Below are positions 5,562-6,184 of a DNA stretch of 6,184 nucleotides, one piece after another. Origin of the DNA: an uncultured Synergistales bacterium (lineage in GTDB: Bacteria > Synergistota > Synergistia > Synergistales > Aminobacteriaceae). The stretch lies in assembly GCA_905233295.1 (NCBI GenBank), contig CAJODX010000089.1, positions 1 through 6,184 of the forward strand, in the 5' to 3' direction. A program made the translations under genes and the position numbers. The notes beneath the pieces are model-generated. The model was not told where the DNA came from, did not search any database, and worked only from the letters and a program-made list of their open reading frames with translations. How positions within the stretch are numbered: the first letter of the stretch is position 1; each line of letters starts with the position of its first letter.

Positions 5562-6008
5562 TTAATCGTTATTCGTTATATCCGCGTTGACGCCTTCTCC
5601 GCCTTCTTCGCCGTCAGGACCGTAGCTTATGATTAAAGGCTGTCCGTTCTGATTGCGGTATACGTAAGGATTGCCCCATGGATCTTCGGGAACTTTTTTC
5701 ATGTAGCCGCCCTGCTGATAGCGTCTTGGAACGGGTGAAGTTGTCGGAGCGGTAACGAGAGCTTCAAGACCCTGCTGTGTACTCGGATAAAATCCGTTGT
5801 GAAGATGATACATTTGAAGAGTCTGCTCAAGCTGTCCGATTTGAGTTCTTGCTGCTGTGCGCTGTGCCTCGGAAACGTTGCTGCCGATATTGGGAACGAC
5901 AAGAGCCGCAAGCAGACCCAAAATTACGACAACGACCATTATTTCAATGAGTGTGAAGCCTGAACGCCTGCGCACAAAAATTTTTCTGTTTTTATTTTCT
6001 GTATTCAC
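5562..6008 (-). CDS. gspG: Type II secretion major pseudopilin GspG
   Basis: 148-residue precursor of the main subunit of the pseudopilus that pushes folded proteins through the outer-membrane secretin. The basic leader RRRSG ends at Gly17; cleavage falls before Phe18 in FTLIEIMVVVVILGLLAALVVPN, with Glu22 as mature Glu5. Family landmarks follow: YPSTQQGLEALV (74-85), KKVPEDPWGNPYVY (104-117) and the C-terminal calcium-loop region YGPDGEEGGEGVNADI (129-144). The mature length of about 131 residues is normal. The start is GTG, fixed by a strong AGGAGG (6019-6024) 10 bases upstream. It is the first gene of a unit with gspH. The other gsp genes (C, D, E, F and so on) are not in the window. Confidence 0.95.
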   Translation of the reverse strand: MNTENKNRKIFVRRRSGFTLIEIMVVVVILGLLAALVVPNIGSNVSEAQRTAARTQIGQLEQTLQMYHLHNGFYPSTQQGLEALVTAPTTSPVPRRYQQGGYMKKVPEDPWGNPYVYRNQNGQPLIISYGPDGEEGGEGVNADITNND

Positions 6009-6035
6009 TGTAAAAAAACCTCCTGAAATTTCTCA

Positions 6036-6041
6036 ATTATA
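6036..6041 (-). promoter_or_regulatory. Putative -10 box for gspG-gspH
   Basis: A perfect TATAAT on the minus strand lies 27 bases before the GTG at 6008, between the upstream terminator and the ribosome-binding site. No acceptable -35 occurs at 16-18 bases, so an activator or extended contacts may be needed. Confidence 0.42.
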
Positions 6042-6063
6042 AAATAATAATATCTCAAAGCTG

Positions 6064-6100
6064 AAAAAAAGGCTATTGCTCTTGATCGCAGGGCAACAGC
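6064..6100 (-). terminator. Rho-independent terminator of the gene upstream of gspG
   Basis: On the minus strand GCTGTTGC (6093-6100) pairs with GCAATAGC (6072-6079), an 8-bp stem with one G-U wobble and a 13-base loop, followed by C and seven T's (6064-6070). It lies just after a stop codon at 6103-6105 and before the gspG promoter. It therefore separates gspG-gspH from whatever lies to the right. Confidence 0.7.
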
Positions 6101-6102
6101 AT

Positions 6103-6183
6103 TTACTTTTCACTCTGGAGATGAATCGCGAATGAAAAAATCGTAAAGTTATTGAAAAATTTTTCTTCGTGAAATTTTATGAA
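6103..6183 (-). CDS. Possible 3' end of an unidentified minus-strand gene (partial)
   Basis: From the window edge to a TAA at 6103-6105, one minus-strand frame is open for 26 codons, ending in IHLQSEK; the other two close quickly. The stop lies two bases before the terminator stem, the normal arrangement for a gene end. The peptide is Phe-rich and not recognisable, and 26 open codons can arise by chance, so this is tentative. Confidence 0.3.
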   Translation of the reverse strand, partial: FIKFHEEKFFNNFTIFSFAIHLQSEK

Positions 6184-6184
6184 T

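Overview
The window looks like chromosomal DNA from a diderm (Gram-negative-type) bacterium. It carries type II secretion pseudopilins, undecaprenyl-linked surface-polysaccharide enzymes and a phosphatidylglycerophosphate synthase. The DNA is moderately AT-rich, with AT-rich promoter spacers, clear Shine-Dalgarno sites and several TTG/GTG starts. Gene content and protein style remind me of Synergistota, but that is only an impression and no marker here proves it.

Layout. Positions 1-108 are an inverted copy of 278-385, so the left edge is a fold-back and the first gene has lost its true 5' end. From about 109 to 1896 (+) lie a 5'-truncated WecA/TagO-type glycosyl-1-phosphate transferase and a complete WecB-type UDP-GlcNAc 2-epimerase, one base apart. 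Converging on them (1890-2468, -) is a short PglC/WcaJ-type sugar-phosphate transferase. A divergent intergenic region (2469-2597) then leads to a 64-residue two-helix membrane protein and a CbiO/EcfA-type ABC ATPase (+). From 3478 to 6008 everything runs on the minus strand: pgsA, a DnaJ/CbpA co-chaperone split by one frameshift, a GspH-like minor pseudopilin and the major pseudopilin gspG. A hairpin terminator at 6064-6100, and possibly the last 26 codons of another minus-strand gene, close the right end.

How the genes fit together. The first three enzymes belong to polysaccharide assembly on undecaprenyl phosphate: two unrelated types of chain-initiating phosphosugar transferase plus the enzyme that makes UDP-ManNAc. 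gspG and gspH form a two-gene unit for the type II secretion pseudopilus. The ATPase should energise an ECF-type transporter whose membrane partners are not in the window, apart from possibly the small protein just upstream. pgsA and the co-chaperone are housekeeping functions with their own promoters.

I found no undescribed system that I could defend. The strongest anomalies are the near-perfect inverted duplication at the left edge and the single-base break in the co-chaperone gene. Both may be assembly or sequencing artefacts. There are no tRNA or rRNA genes, CRISPR arrays or insertion sequences that I can see, and no gene-free stretch longer than 300 bases.
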